64,000 nucleotides of DNA from an uncultured Bacteroidales bacterium. Its GTDB lineage: Bacteria > Bacteroidota > Bacteroidia > Bacteroidales > UBA932. A model generated the notes under the pieces. It saw nothing but the letters and a program-made list of their open reading frames with translations, searched no databases and was not told the origin of the DNA. The translations under genes were made by a program, and so were the position numbers. The stretch spans positions 1-64,000 of the forward strand of contig CAJONC010000004.1 in NCBI GenBank assembly GCA_905235675.1, read 5' to 3'. Below are positions 36,505 through 45,863 of the stretch, piece by piece. Numbering within the stretch: the stretch's first letter is position 1; each line of letters starts with the position of its first letter.

Positions 36505-36509
36505 CAGAA

Positions 36510-37886
36510 ATGTCCGTTTTCATAGCCATAGACCTGAAGTCCTTCTACGCCTCGGCGGAGTGCGTGGCGCGCGGCCTGGACCCGCTCACCACGAGGCTCG
36601 TGGTGGCGGATCTTTCCCGCACCGACAAGACCATCTGCCTCGCCGTCTCCCCCGCCCTCAAGGCCATGGGGCTCCCCGGCAGGGCCCGCCTTTTCGAGGT
36701 AAACCGCAAGCTGGCGGACTACAGGGGCCCGAGGCCGCCGAAAAGCCCCATAGGCAGCTCCGGCCCGGAGACCACGGTTGCCACGGTGAACGGAATCGAC
36801 TATCTGATAGCCCCTCCGAGGATGTCGCACTATATGGAGGTCAGCAAGCGTATTGTGGGCATTTACCTGCGCTACGTGTCGGAAGAAGACATGCACGTTT
36901 ATTCGGTGGACGAGGTCTTCATCGACGCCACCGAGTACCTGCGCATCTACAGGACCAGCGCCCACGATTTCACCCGCATGCTGATACGCGAAGTGCTGAA
37001 AGAAACGGGCATTACCGCCACGGCAGGGATAGGCACCAATCTTTATCTTGCAAAGATAGCGATGGACATCGAGGCCAAGCACAGCGAAGCAGATGCCGAC
37101 GGGGTGCGCATCGCCGAACTTGACGAAATGAGCTACAGGCGCAAATACTGGTCGCACCGTCCCCTCACCGATTTCTGGAGGGTGGGAAGAGGCATCAGCG
37201 CCAGGCTGGAAGCCAACGGCATCTGCACCATGGGAGACATTGCCCGCTGTTCCCTCGGGGGCCCGCAGCTGAAAAAGAGCGAAGACCTGCTGTACAGGCT
37301 TTTCGGAGTGAACGCTGAACTGCTGATAGACCATGCCTGGGGACGCGAAGACTGCACCATGGCGGACATAAAGGCCTATCGCGCCGAAGGGCACAGCCTC
37401 AGCAGCGGACAGGTGCTAAGCCGTGCGTACAGCCGTTCGGAGGCCCGTACGGTGATACTTGAAATGGCGGATATGCTGGTGCTCGACCTTGTGGAGAAGC
37501 GCCTGGTGACCGACCAGATAGTTCTGAACATAGGTTACGACAAAGGAGCTTTCGTGCATGGTTCCAGGCGTCTGGGCCGCATGAGTTCCTCCACGGAACT
37601 CATAACCAAAGCCACTGCGGAACTGTTCGACAGCATTACCGACGACAGCCATACAATAAGGCGCATGTATGTGATAGCCAACCATATAACACCTGAATCA
37701 CAGATAGAACCCACCCTTGACCTGTTCGACGAACAGGCCGCCGACAGCCGCGAAAGGAGCCGCCAGGAGGCCATACTTGCAATCAAGAAGAAGTTCGGGA
37801 AGAACGCCATACTGAAAGGCATGAACTTCGAGGAAGGAGCCACGGCGAAGGAAAGGAACAGGCAGATAGGAGGACACAAGGCATGA
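36510..37886 (+). CDS. Y-family (UmuC/DinB-like) translesion DNA polymerase
   Basis: The protein has 458 residues from MSVFIAIDLKSFYASAECV. Palm motifs DLKSFYAS (7-14) and YSVDEVFID (near 131) supply the catalytic acidic residues. ITATAGIGTNLYLAKIAMD (near 170) and the little-finger domain after 240 follow. It copies damaged DNA. The form resembles the UvrX/UmuC-type enzymes common in Firmicutes, and the tiny overlapping gene downstream strengthens this link. A much longer frame (from 35610) is open upstream, but it only covers antisense mnmA sequence. The -7 box fixes the start at 36510. Confidence 0.93.
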   Translation: MSVFIAIDLKSFYASAECVARGLDPLTTRLVVADLSRTDKTICLAVSPALKAMGLPGRARLFEVNRKLADYRGPRPPKSPIGSSGPETTVATVNGIDYLIAPPRMSHYMEVSKRIVGIYLRYVSEEDMHVYSVDEVFIDATEYLRIYRTSAHDFTRMLIREVLKETGITATAGIGTNLYLAKIAMDIEAKHSEADADGVRIAELDEMSYRRKYWSHRPLTDFWRVGRGISARLEANGICTMGDIARCSLGGPQLKKSEDLLYRLFGVNAELLIDHAWGREDCTMADIKAYRAEGHSLSSGQVLSRAYSRSEARTVILEMADMLVLDLVEKRLVTDQIVLNIGYDKGAFVHGSRRLGRMSSSTELITKATAELFDSITDDSHTIRRMYVIANHITPESQIEPTLDLFDEQAADSRERSRQEAILAIKKKFGKNAILKGMNFEEGATAKERNRQIGGHKA

Positions 37887-38062
37887 ACGGGTACGAAGAC
37901 ATTATAGACATCCCCAGCTGGGAACCTTCGGAAAGGCATCCGCGCATGTCCCGCCTCAGCCGCGCGGCACAGTTCGCCCCGTTCGCTGCCCTCACCGGCT
38001 TCGACGACATGGTGGACGAAGCGGTGGAAGAGAACATCTCCTCCTATGGGGACAAAAATTAG
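37883..38062 (+). CDS. Tiny polymerase-partner protein (59 aa)
   Basis: The ATG at 37883 overlaps the polymerase stop in ATGA, so the two are translationally coupled. The protein reads MNGYEDIIDIPSWEPSERHP, then MSRLSRAAQFAPFAALTGFD, and ends VEENISSYGDKN. The phrase RAAQFAPFAALTG is typical of the small gene that follows Y-family polymerases in many Firmicutes (informally YolD-like). Its role is not established; an accessory or regulatory subunit is likely. The stop at 38060-38062 overlaps the convergent GH29 gene by 4 bp. Confidence 0.85.
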   Translation: MNGYEDIIDIPSWEPSERHPRMSRLSRAAQFAPFAALTGFDDMVDEAVEENISSYGDKN

Positions 38063-39486
38063 AAACTGAGGCGCACCACGTCGTCCACTCCCCCGCGTTG
38101 AGTGTCGCGCAGGCGGAAATTCACGAAACCGTCGCGATAGATGAAGGGGACTTCCTCCCCCGTCTGCAGCAGCACCGCGCTCACCGGCCTGCGTCCGGTA
38201 CGCACCGACACCTGCCCCTTGAACTTGCCGAGCAGATGGGCATACCAAATATCATCCCCCCTTGTTGTCAGAGGCACATTGGAAAGCTCTACCCCTGGAG
38301 TGGGGCCCGCACCGTCCAGCACGGATTCCCTGCCGCTTTCCATCCACTTCCCGACTTTGGCGACTTCCGTGTAGTAATTCGGGTGCATGTCCCCGCTGCC
38401 GGAAGGCCCCACGTTGATGAGGAAGTTGCCTCCGAGCGACCTGGAGGCGACAAACTCCTCGAAAAACCAGCTCAGCGGACGGAAAAGTCCCATCTTGTTG
38501 TAGCCCCAGCCGCCGCCTTTGCCGTTCCATATATGGCAGTGCTCCCACCATTCGGAAGGGATGTAAGTGGGAGTAGTACATTCGAAGGGAGTGGTGAAAT
38601 CGCCTATGCGCATCGAAGTTCCGGCAGGATTGTCGGGGTCCACTATATTGGCCCAGCGGTCGTTAATCACTATATCCGGCTGAAGGCTCCTTATCCAGGC
38701 ATATACTTTTTCGGTGCACAGGTCTTCTGGAGCTATGCCGTACCAGCCCATTCCGTCGAGCCACAGCAGGTCTATCTTCCCGTAATTGGTAAGGAGTTCC
38801 CCGAGCTGGGCAATCACATAGGCGAAGAAGGCCTCGAACTCCCTGCGGTTGGCGACCGAATCCTTCACGGGGCCCCTCCTTCCCCAGGTTTCCGTATCCC
38901 ATTCACTGTCAGGGCGATCCCCGGGGTAGTGCCAGTCACGGGGAGAATAGTAGAAGCCCACCTTCAGCCCGTTCGCCCTGCAGGCCTCCACATAATCCTT
39001 GAGAAGGTCGCGCCCGTGCATGTACTGCCTGGTGCCTATTCCGTATTTGGAAGGCCAGAGGGCGTATCCGTCATGGTGGCGGGTGGTGAGGACGGCATAA
39101 GTGAATCCGGCATCCTTCGCAGCCTTGAGGTACCTGTCGGGATTGTAATCCTTAGGGTCGAAACGATTGGCTTCGTCGTAATACTCCTGCCTCGAATGGT
39201 ATTCGCCGCTCCATTCGTAGTTCTTTATCATGTTCCATGAAGGCTGGACGCCAAGCATGCTGTGTATGCCCCAGTGCATGAAAAGCCCGAGGCCCGCTTC
39301 GGGATACCACTGCGCGCCCTCGGAAGGATTGGGGAATTCCAGGGTCCGCTCGGGGCCGTTCAGTATACTGCGGGCACGCCTGAGGTCCTTTTTGTCTATT
39401 TTATAGTCGTCCGGATTGATTTCCCACTGGGCCGCCGCAATCAGCGGAACCAGGGCGGCGGCAATCACAAGTAACGCTCTTTTCAT
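38059..39486 (-). CDS. Alpha-L-fucosidase, family GH29
   Basis: The protein has 475 residues; residues 1-19 are a signal peptide (ending AAAQ). The catalytic barrel shows LGLFMHWGIHSML (near 67), LTTRHHDGYALWPSKY (near 122) and the nucleophile Asp in LLWLDGMGW (about residue 244). The C-terminal beta-domain follows after 350. It removes alpha-linked fucose from host or plant glycans in the periplasm or at the surface. It overlaps rfbD by 4 bp, so it shares a transcript with dTDP-rhamnose genes, an unusual pairing of sugar release and nucleotide-sugar synthesis. Confidence 0.95.
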   Translation of the reverse strand: MKRALLVIAAALVPLIAAAQWEINPDDYKIDKKDLRRARSILNGPERTLEFPNPSEGAQWYPEAGLGLFMHWGIHSMLGVQPSWNMIKNYEWSGEYHSRQEYYDEANRFDPKDYNPDRYLKAAKDAGFTYAVLTTRHHDGYALWPSKYGIGTRQYMHGRDLLKDYVEACRANGLKVGFYYSPRDWHYPGDRPDSEWDTETWGRRGPVKDSVANRREFEAFFAYVIAQLGELLTNYGKIDLLWLDGMGWYGIAPEDLCTEKVYAWIRSLQPDIVINDRWANIVDPDNPAGTSMRIGDFTTPFECTTPTYIPSEWWEHCHIWNGKGGGWGYNKMGLFRPLSWFFEEFVASRSLGGNFLINVGPSGSGDMHPNYYTEVAKVGKWMESGRESVLDGAGPTPGVELSNVPLTTRGDDIWYAHLLGKFKGQVSVRTGRRPVSAVLLQTGEEVPFIYRDGFVNFRLRDTQRGGVDDVVRLSF

Positions 39487-40349
39487 TTTTCCAGGCAGGT
39501 TTTAAGGGCGGTTGTCCAATGCGGAATGGCTATGCCGAAAGTGTTCTTTATCTTGCTTTTGTCCAGCACGGAATAGGCGGGACGCCTGGCCTTGGACGGA
39601 TATTCGTCCGTACGGCAGGGCCGGATGTCGCAGGAGAGGTTGCCCGCCTCCTCAGCTATCGCACAGGCGAATTCATACCAGCTGCATGAGCCTTCATCCG
39701 TATAATTGTAGATTCCGGTGCGGGGATAGGCTGCGCTGTTTGCGGAATAATCGTCCAGTATCGTCAATATCACCGCGGCCAGGTCGCCGGCATAGGTCGG
39801 GGTTCCGTTCTGGTCGCAGACAACCTGTATCTGCGGACGCTCGGAAGTAAGGCGCAGCATGGTCTTCACGAAATTCTTTCCGAACTCGCTGAAAAGCCAT
39901 GCGGTGCGGAGTATCACGTATTTGCATCCGCTTGCGGCGACCTTGCGCTCTCCCAGGAGCTTGCTCCTGCCATAGGCGCCGAGGGGCGCGGGTTCTTCAT
40001 CCTCGCCTATAGGCGAAGAGTGCGCTTCTCCACCGAAAACGTAGTCGGTGGAGATGTGGACGAGCAGCCCGTCCCTTTCCTTTATTGCCAGGGCGAGATT
40101 CTCCGCGGCATCGGCATTTATACGCAGCGCAAGGGCCTCGTCGTCCTCGGCGGCATCCACATTGGTATAACCCGCGCAGTTCACTATGGCATCCACACTG
40201 TTGGAAACCACGAAATCCCTCACCCTCAGGGCGTCGCATATATCGAGTTCGGCGACGTCGGTGAATATGAACTCATGGGAGGAGTTCCCCGAAGCGAGCC
40301 TCAGGCAACTGCCAAGCTGGCCGTTTGCGCCCGTCACAAGAACCTTCAT
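39483..40349 (-). CDS. rfbD: dTDP-4-dehydrorhamnose reductase
   Basis: The 288-residue SDR protein has the NADPH fold VTGANGQLGSCLR (residues 4-16), STDYVFGGE (near 99) and YGRSKLLGE (near 128), where Tyr and Lys of YxxxK are catalytic. It makes dTDP-L-rhamnose in the last step of the pathway. It overlaps rfbC by 4 bp. rfbA and rfbB are not in the window. Confidence 0.96.
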   Translation of the reverse strand: MKVLVTGANGQLGSCLRLASGNSSHEFIFTDVAELDICDALRVRDFVVSNSVDAIVNCAGYTNVDAAEDDEALALRINADAAENLALAIKERDGLLVHISTDYVFGGEAHSSPIGEDEEPAPLGAYGRSKLLGERKVAASGCKYVILRTAWLFSEFGKNFVKTMLRLTSERPQIQVVCDQNGTPTYAGDLAAVILTILDDYSANSAAYPRTGIYNYTDEGSCSWYEFACAIAEEAGNLSCDIRPCRTDEYPSKARRPAYSVLDKSKIKNTFGIAIPHWTTALKTCLEK

Positions 40350-40921
40350 TTTGCGTAATAGTCGATATTGAAGTCAAAAAGCTCTTCCGCATCTTTCAGG
40401 GCTGGATGATGCCTGTCCTTCTCCGAGAGCAGCACATCCCCCGCCGGCAACTTCCAGTCTATGCCTATTTCGGGATCATCCCAGGCAATGGCGGCTTCGG
40501 CCGAAGGATCGTAGAATCGGTCGCACTTGTACTGGAACACGGCCTCCTGCGAGAGCACGGCAAAACCATGGGCGAAGCCCCTCGGGATAAACATCTGAAG
40601 GCGGTTTGCAGAACTCAGCTCCGCACTCACATACTTTCCGAAAGTGGGAGAGCCCCTGCGTATATCCACCGCCACGTCGAGCACACATCCTTCCACCACG
40701 CGCACCAGTTTCCCCTGCGAAGAGGCGCCCTTCTGGAAATGAAGGCCGCGCACCACTCCATGGCTGCTTCTGCTCTCATTGTCCTGCACGAAATCAAGCG
40801 GGCGGACCAGCGCGTCGAATTCCCTTTGGGAAAAACTCTCAAAGAAATATCCCCGGGCATCCTCGAACACCCGCGGCTCGAGAAGCACCACGCCCGGAAG
40901 CTCTGTTTCAATCACTCTCAT
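40346..40921 (-). CDS. rfbC: dTDP-4-dehydrorhamnose 3,5-epimerase
   Basis: The 191-residue cupin has VVLLEPRVFEDARGYFFESF (near 9), RGLHFQ (near 58, with the catalytic His) and a DVAVDIRRGSPTFGK block. IPRGFAHGFAVLS carries further active-site residues. It precedes rfbD in the same operon. A -7 box TATATTTG (40954-40961, minus strand) stands 32 nt before its ATG. Confidence 0.97.
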   Translation of the reverse strand: MRVIETELPGVVLLEPRVFEDARGYFFESFSQREFDALVRPLDFVQDNESRSSHGVVRGLHFQKGASSQGKLVRVVEGCVLDVAVDIRRGSPTFGKYVSAELSSANRLQMFIPRGFAHGFAVLSQEAVFQYKCDRFYDPSAEAAIAWDDPEIGIDWKLPAGDVLLSEKDRHHPALKDAEELFDFNIDYYAK

Positions 40922-40953
40922 ACGAAATATTCAATTTGGCTCTGCACCGAACG

Positions 40954-40982
40954 CAAATATACGAAAATAATGAGTATTTTTG
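40954..40982. promoter_or_regulatory. Divergent promoters of rfbC and sodB
   Basis: Minus-strand TATATTTG (40954-40961) faces rfbC and plus-strand TATTTTTG (40975-40982) faces the SOD gene. The SOD box ends only 4 nt before its ATG. The two -7 boxes are 13 bp apart, so the polymerases should interfere with each other. Confidence 0.6.
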
Positions 40983-40986
40983 TAAC

Positions 40987-41565
40987 ATGACACAGCTTAT
41001 TACTCTCCCCTATGCGCCTGATGCCCTCGCACCGGTCATCAGCCCCGAGACAATTGCCTTCCATCACGGAAAGCACCTCGCCACCTATGTCAACAACCTC
41101 AACGCTGCAGTCGCAGGTACCGAATTCGAGGACAAAAGCCTCGAAGATATTGTGCGCAGCGCACAGGGCGGCATCTTCAACAATGCCGGACAGATACTCA
41201 ACCACAATCTTTATTTCACCCAGTTCCAGGCTCCTGCCGAAGGCAACGCTCCGCAGGGGCGCATCGCAGAGCTCATCGACGCGCAGTTCGGCGGTTTCGA
41301 GGCCTTCAAGACCGAGTTCTCCGCCAAAGGCGCAGGGCTTTTCGGTTCCGGATGGGTATGGCTCAGCGCCGATGCCGAAGACAAACTTGTGATAACGCAG
41401 GAAAGCAACGCCGGCAACCCCGTCACAAAGGGGCTGAAGCCGCTGCTCACCTTCGATGTGTGGGAACATGCCTACTACATCGACTACCGCAATGCAAGGG
41501 CCGCCTATATCAACGGACTCTGGCAGATTATAAACTGGAAAGAAATAAATAAGCGTCTTAAATAA
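40987..41565 (+). CDS. sodB: Fe/Mn superoxide dismutase
   Basis: The protein has 192 residues. Metal ligands fit the family pattern: the first His in the FHHGKHLATYVNNLN region (near 26), His in LNHNLYF (near 77), Asp and His in DVWEHAYYIDY (near 157). It dismutates superoxide in the cytoplasm. Bacteroidetes enzymes of this type can often use either metal. Its stop TAA overlaps the next ATG in TAATG, which couples it to the GH127 gene. Confidence 0.96.
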   Translation: MTQLITLPYAPDALAPVISPETIAFHHGKHLATYVNNLNAAVAGTEFEDKSLEDIVRSAQGGIFNNAGQILNHNLYFTQFQAPAEGNAPQGRIAELIDAQFGGFEAFKTEFSAKGAGLFGSGWVWLSADAEDKLVITQESNAGNPVTKGLKPLLTFDVWEHAYYIDYRNARAAYINGLWQIINWKEINKRLK

Positions 41566-43337
41566 TGATACTTGACATTCTGCTTCAAGTCGTGGTCGGG
41601 GGGCTTCTCGGTCACGCGGTGGACGCCGGTTACGACGGGCGGCTGGCAACCTACATCAACAGCCCCGAAAGCTATGCCATCAAACTCTTCTCGCCCGAAA
41701 AGGTGCAGGAAGGAAAAGGCGGATGGCAGGGTGAACATGCCGGAAAATGGCTGTACACAGCATCCAGGGCCTATGAGCGCACCGGTGATCCGGATTTGCT
41801 CGGAAGGCTGACCTCGGTTGCCGACTATCTGCTTTCCGTGCAGCAGGAAGACGGCTATCTCGGATGCTACCGCGAAGACAAGCGCTTCTACCACCGCCCT
41901 GCGCCCGAAGCGATGACGGTGGACTGGGACACCTGGATCATAGCCTACCTTATCAAAGGCCTTACCGAGACCACGGTCGCCACGGGTGACGACAAATACG
42001 CCGATGCAGCCCTCAGGCTCACCAAATTCCTCCACAAGTCCGTATTCGAAAACGGCATACTGATAGCCGAAACCGGACAGCACTGCGGAATGGCGGGCAC
42101 AGGTATGCTGGACCCTCTCTGCGACCTCTACGCCCTGAGGCCCGAAAAGGAAGTGCGTGAATTGATTGACGAATGCATAGCGGAGATGGACGGAATGCCC
42201 AATCTCCAGCTTATCACCCTGCTCAACAAAGGCTACGACTGCGCCCTGATAGGAAACGGCAAGATTTACGAGATGACACGCTGCATGACAGGGCTCGCCA
42301 AGGCCTATCAGCTGTTCGGCGACAAACGCCTGCTGGATGCCTGCAACAATTACTGGGACCGTGTCACCGAAAGCCACCTCACCCCTCTCGGAGGGCCGTG
42401 GGGAGGAATAGTGGTCTGCATGGAGATTTACAACCGCGCCGCGGAATGGGCGCCCTACGAAACCACGGAGACCTGCTCGGTAATGGAGTGGATGCACTTC
42501 AACTGGGAGATGCTCCGCATCACCGGCGACGGAAAATTCGCTTCCGAACTGGAGAAGACCACTTACAATGCCCTTATGGCAGCCCGCGCCGAAGACGGCA
42601 ACCGCTGGATTTACTATGTACGCACCAACGGCGGGCTCGACCCCAAGGGCGACTGGGCCTGCTGCTGGAGCAGCGGAATGAACGCCCTGGAAGACATTCC
42701 CGTGTATATGTACGAACAGCGCAAGGACGGCATCTACGTGAATATCATCGAAGAATCCTCCTTCACCGCAGAGTTCAAAGGCCGCAGGGTAAGCGTGGAG
42801 CAGACTTCCCCCTATGCCCGTAACGGCAAGGCTGAGTTCATCCTCGGCGGCGGAGACGAAGGGACCTCCCTCGGCAGTTTCGCGGTGGCGGTACACCGCC
42901 CCGGCTGGGCTACGGCATACAGCGTAAAGGTGAACGGCAAGGAATTCAAGGCCAAAGAGAAAAACGGATACCTTACAGTGAAGCGCTCCTGGAAGGCGGG
43001 AGACAGGCTTTCATTTGAATTCCCCTACACCCTTCGCCGCATCGAAAAAGACTGGACCTACAGCAACGGAGGATCCAAGCAGTGGCACTTCGCCAACTGG
43101 TACAACGGCTTCACCAGGCACTATGTGTCTTTCAGCGCCGGCCCCCTCGTTTACGGATGCAGGCACAACGACGGCATCACCAACCAGAATCACCTCTGCG
43201 TGACACGCCCCGAACTCGAGGCGGCGAGCCTGGAAAACGGAAAAATTGAGATAGCCGGAACCACCCTCCTGCCCATGTGCGACCTCCATCCCTTCGAGGG
43301 AGAGCAGGTACGCACGGTATGGCTGCAGATCAAATAA
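41565..43337 (+). CDS. DUF1680/GH127-like beta-L-arabinofuranosidase
   Basis: The 590-residue protein has an (alpha/alpha)6-type first part ([18 protein letters not shown], residues 50-70) and beta-domains after about 400. The Cys-Glu catalytic set of the family is present: Glu 302 and Cys 304 in [11 protein letters not shown], and Cys 366-367 in [15 protein letters not shown]. The expected activity is release of beta-L-arabinofuranose. No signal peptide is visible, and the N-terminus before [12 protein letters not shown] is short, so it may be cytoplasmic or the start may be affected by the six-G run at 41596-41606. It begins inside the SOD stop codon. Confidence 0.87.
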   Translation: MILDILLQVVVGGLLGHAVDAGYDGRLATYINSPESYAIKLFSPEKVQEGKGGWQGEHAGKWLYTASRAYERTGDPDLLGRLTSVADYLLSVQQEDGYLGCYREDKRFYHRPAPEAMTVDWDTWIIAYLIKGLTETTVATGDDKYADAALRLTKFLHKSVFENGILIAETGQHCGMAGTGMLDPLCDLYALRPEKEVRELIDECIAEMDGMPNLQLITLLNKGYDCALIGNGKIYEMTRCMTGLAKAYQLFGDKRLLDACNNYWDRVTESHLTPLGGPWGGIVVCMEIYNRAAEWAPYETTETCSVMEWMHFNWEMLRITGDGKFASELEKTTYNALMAARAEDGNRWIYYVRTNGGLDPKGDWACCWSSGMNALEDIPVYMYEQRKDGIYVNIIEESSFTAEFKGRRVSVEQTSPYARNGKAEFILGGGDEGTSLGSFAVAVHRPGWATAYSVKVNGKEFKAKEKNGYLTVKRSWKAGDRLSFEFPYTLRRIEKDWTYSNGGSKQWHFANWYNGFTRHYVSFSAGPLVYGCRHNDGITNQNHLCVTRPELEAASLENGKIEIAGTTLLPMCDLHPFEGEQVRTVWLQIK

Positions 43338-43347
43338 TTGCGGAGAA

Positions 43348-45561
43348 TTGAAATTTCAGCTGAAATCGCAGTACGAGCCCTCGGGCGACCAGCCTGAGGC
43401 TATAAGGCAGATTACCGAAGCCATTGAAGGAGGCGTCAGGGATATCTGCCTGCTCGGCGTGACCGGTTCCGGAAAAACCTTCACAATGGCGAACGTCATC
43501 CGGAACCTGCAGCGCCCCGCCCTGATTCTCAGCCACAACAAAACCCTGGCCGCACAGCTCTACGGCGAGTTCAAGGCCTTCTTTCCCGACAATGCGGTGG
43601 AGTATTTCGTGTCGTACTACGACTATTACCAGCCGGAGGCATATATCCCCACCACGGACACCTACATCGAGAAAGACCTCAGCATCAACGACCAGATAGA
43701 AAAACTGCGCCTCAGCGCGGCGTCCGCCCTTATGTCCGGCCGCCGCGACGTAATAGTAATCTCCTCGGTATCATGCCTTTACGGTATCGGCAACCCCGAC
43801 GACTGGCACGAGCAGACCGTCACCCTGCACAGGGGTGAAACGCTGAGCCTCACCACCTTCCTCTACAAACTGGTGGAAGGGCTGTATTCCCGCACCGAGA
43901 CCGATTTCAAACGCGGAACCTTCCGTGTGCGGGGCGATACCGTGGACGTGTTCCTCGGCGGCGCCGACGAAGCAGTGCGCATAGAATTCTTCGGCAACGA
44001 GATAGACGCCATCTCCCTGATAGATCCCGTAACGGGGGCCCGCATCGAGTCCATAGACAGCGTGGACATCTACCCCGCCAACAACTTCGTAACCACCCGC
44101 GAGCGTTCCATAGCGGCGGTTTCCCAGATTCAGGACGACCTCGTGAAGCAGATAGAGTACTTCGAGAGCATAGGGAAGGGGCTGGAGGCCAAGAGGCTGC
44201 AGCAGCGCGTGGAGAACGATCTCGAAATGATAAAGGAGATGGGCTACTGCCCCGGCATCGAGAACTATTCCCGCTACTTCGACGGCCGCAAGCCAGGCCA
44301 GAGGCCTTTCTGCCTGATAGATTACTTCCCGAAAGACTTCATCACCTTCATAGACGAAAGCCACGTAACCCTGCCCCAGATCCGCGGCATGTACGGCGGC
44401 GACCATTCCCGCAAGGCAGTGCTGGTGGAATACGGCTTCCGCCTCCCCGCCGCCTCCGACAACCGCCCCTGCACCTTCGAGGAATTCGAAGCCATCACCG
44501 GACAGAAAGTCTATGTGAGCGCCACCCCCGCCGACTACGAACTCGAGAAGTCGGAAGGGCTTGTGGCGGAGCAGGTCGTTCGCCCTACCGGACTGCTGGA
44601 TCCTCCCATCGAGGTCAGGCCTATAGAGAACCAGGTGGACGACCTCGTAGAGGAGATACGCAAGCGCGCGGAGGCCGACGAAAGGGTGCTGGTGACAACC
44701 CTCACCAAGCGCATGGCGGAAGAACTCGACGATTACCTGCGCCGGATCGGGGTGCGGGTGCGCTACATCCATTCCGACGTGGACACCCAGGAAAGGGTGG
44801 AGATAATAGAAGATTTCAAGAACGGGCTGTTCGACGTGCTGGTGGGCGTGAACCTGCTGCGCGAAGGGCTGGACCTGCCGAGCGTCTCGCTGGTGGCGAT
44901 ACTCGATGCCGACAAGGAAGGTTTCCTGCGTACCACGAGGGCCCTCACCCAGACCGCAGGGCGCGCTGCACGCAATGTCAACGGGCTGGTGATAATGTAC
45001 GCCGACAAGATTACCCCGTCGATGGACGAGACCATACGCGAGACCAACCGACGCCGTGCCAAGCAGATGGAATACAACAAACTGCACGGAATCACGCCAA
45101 AGCAGATAGAGACCAGGCACAACATCCTGGCAGCCGAACTTGCAGCGGCCTCGGGAGAAGGCAAGCCCATGAATCCCCGCGTGGCGAACGGCACCACCGG
45201 AAGGGTGAGCGCGGCGAATTCCTACGACGACCCCACCTATATTCCCAATCCTTCCGACCTCGGCAGCGGCTATGTCAGCGTGGGCTTCGGGCACGATTCC
45301 AAGCGTGAGGCGGGAGCCGCTTTCAGCGCGGCCGACCGCGGGAATTCAGCCTTCGTGGACGGCTACGTCAAGGCCGACCTCGCAGCAGTGCTCCAGGATC
45401 CCGTAATCCGTTCCATGAGCCGCGAGCAGGTTGAAAAGATGATAGAAGAAGACCGCCGCCGTATGCAGAAATCGGCAGCGGATCTCGAGTTCGCCGAGGC
45501 CGCCCGCTACCGCGACGAGATGTGGGCGCTCCAGGAGTATCTCAAGGTCTGGAAAGGGTAG
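43348..45561 (+). CDS. uvrB: UvrABC excinuclease subunit B
   Basis: The protein has 737 residues. Walker A GVTGSGKT is near 38, and the beta-hairpin [18 protein letters not shown] near 90. Helicase motifs follow ([37 protein letters not shown]), and the UVR domain closes the protein ([15 protein letters not shown]). The start is TTG at 43348, ten bases after the GH127 stop, giving the usual [19 protein letters not shown]. It is about 65 residues longer than most UvrB because of a loose, Ser/Gly/Asp-rich stretch at about 610-675 before the UVR domain. Confidence 0.97.
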   Translation: MKFQLKSQYEPSGDQPEAIRQITEAIEGGVRDICLLGVTGSGKTFTMANVIRNLQRPALILSHNKTLAAQLYGEFKAFFPDNAVEYFVSYYDYYQPEAYIPTTDTYIEKDLSINDQIEKLRLSAASALMSGRRDVIVISSVSCLYGIGNPDDWHEQTVTLHRGETLSLTTFLYKLVEGLYSRTETDFKRGTFRVRGDTVDVFLGGADEAVRIEFFGNEIDAISLIDPVTGARIESIDSVDIYPANNFVTTRERSIAAVSQIQDDLVKQIEYFESIGKGLEAKRLQQRVENDLEMIKEMGYCPGIENYSRYFDGRKPGQRPFCLIDYFPKDFITFIDESHVTLPQIRGMYGGDHSRKAVLVEYGFRLPAASDNRPCTFEEFEAITGQKVYVSATPADYELEKSEGLVAEQVVRPTGLLDPPIEVRPIENQVDDLVEEIRKRAEADERVLVTTLTKRMAEELDDYLRRIGVRVRYIHSDVDTQERVEIIEDFKNGLFDVLVGVNLLREGLDLPSVSLVAILDADKEGFLRTTRALTQTAGRAARNVNGLVIMYADKITPSMDETIRETNRRRAKQMEYNKLHGITPKQIETRHNILAAELAAASGEGKPMNPRVANGTTGRVSAANSYDDPTYIPNPSDLGSGYVSVGFGHDSKREAGAAFSAADRGNSAFVDGYVKADLAAVLQDPVIRSMSREQVEKMIEEDRRRMQKSAADLEFAEAARYRDEMWALQEYLKVWKG

Positions 45562-45863
45562 TTACTCCTTCAAAAGCATCCTTTTGCCTTGCGCAAACTT
45601 TTATACTGCCAATAAAAAAATCTGCTTATATTTTCATATTGAAAATAAAAATGCTATTTTTTTCCGTAGAACAAATTATATGAAATGGACAAGGAGATAC
45701 CGAGGATCTTCTTGAGCGATTCGGAAATGGCTGCTCAAGTAGCAGTTCGTAATGCCCATTTTACTATTTTTTTGCAGATTCACCCTTTACAGGATTCTCG
45801 AAAAATTAGACAATAAAGTGCAGTGAATCTGCACAGGGTTTTAAAATGCGTTACGCATAGGCT
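45562..45863. other. AT-rich gap with a gene remnant
   Basis: There is no complete gene. A short frame from ATG 45685 reads DKEIPRIFLSDSEMAAQVA and stops after about 43 codons. Its middle is one copy of the 25-bp repeat that recurs at 47083. The rest is low-complexity AT. I see no terminator for uvrB with confidence. Confidence 0.6.
45721..45745 (+). repeat. 25-bp direct repeat, left copy
   Basis: The copy begins TCGGAAATGGCTGCTCAAG and ends TAGCAG. It is identical to 47083-47107 at 24 of 25 positions, in the same orientation, 1.36 kb away. The pair encloses the AAA ATPase gene. Confidence 0.8.

Noticed and set aside
35610..36509. A long N-terminal extension of the Y-family polymerase
   Set aside because: The in-frame part covers antisense mnmA, and a -7 box lies just before the ATG at 36510.
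41590..41612. Frameshift at the six-G run in the GH127-like gene
   Set aside because: A seventh G would join another upstream frame (FKSWSGG), but that frame is closed by stops a few codons earlier. The given frame already starts in the SOD stop, so the case is not strong enough.
43771..45294. 507-codon minus-strand frame opposite uvrB
   Set aside because: uvrB is certain. The antisense product is His/Val/Gly-rich with no family. Similar shadows occur opposite relA, the FAD oxidoreductase and rpsA.
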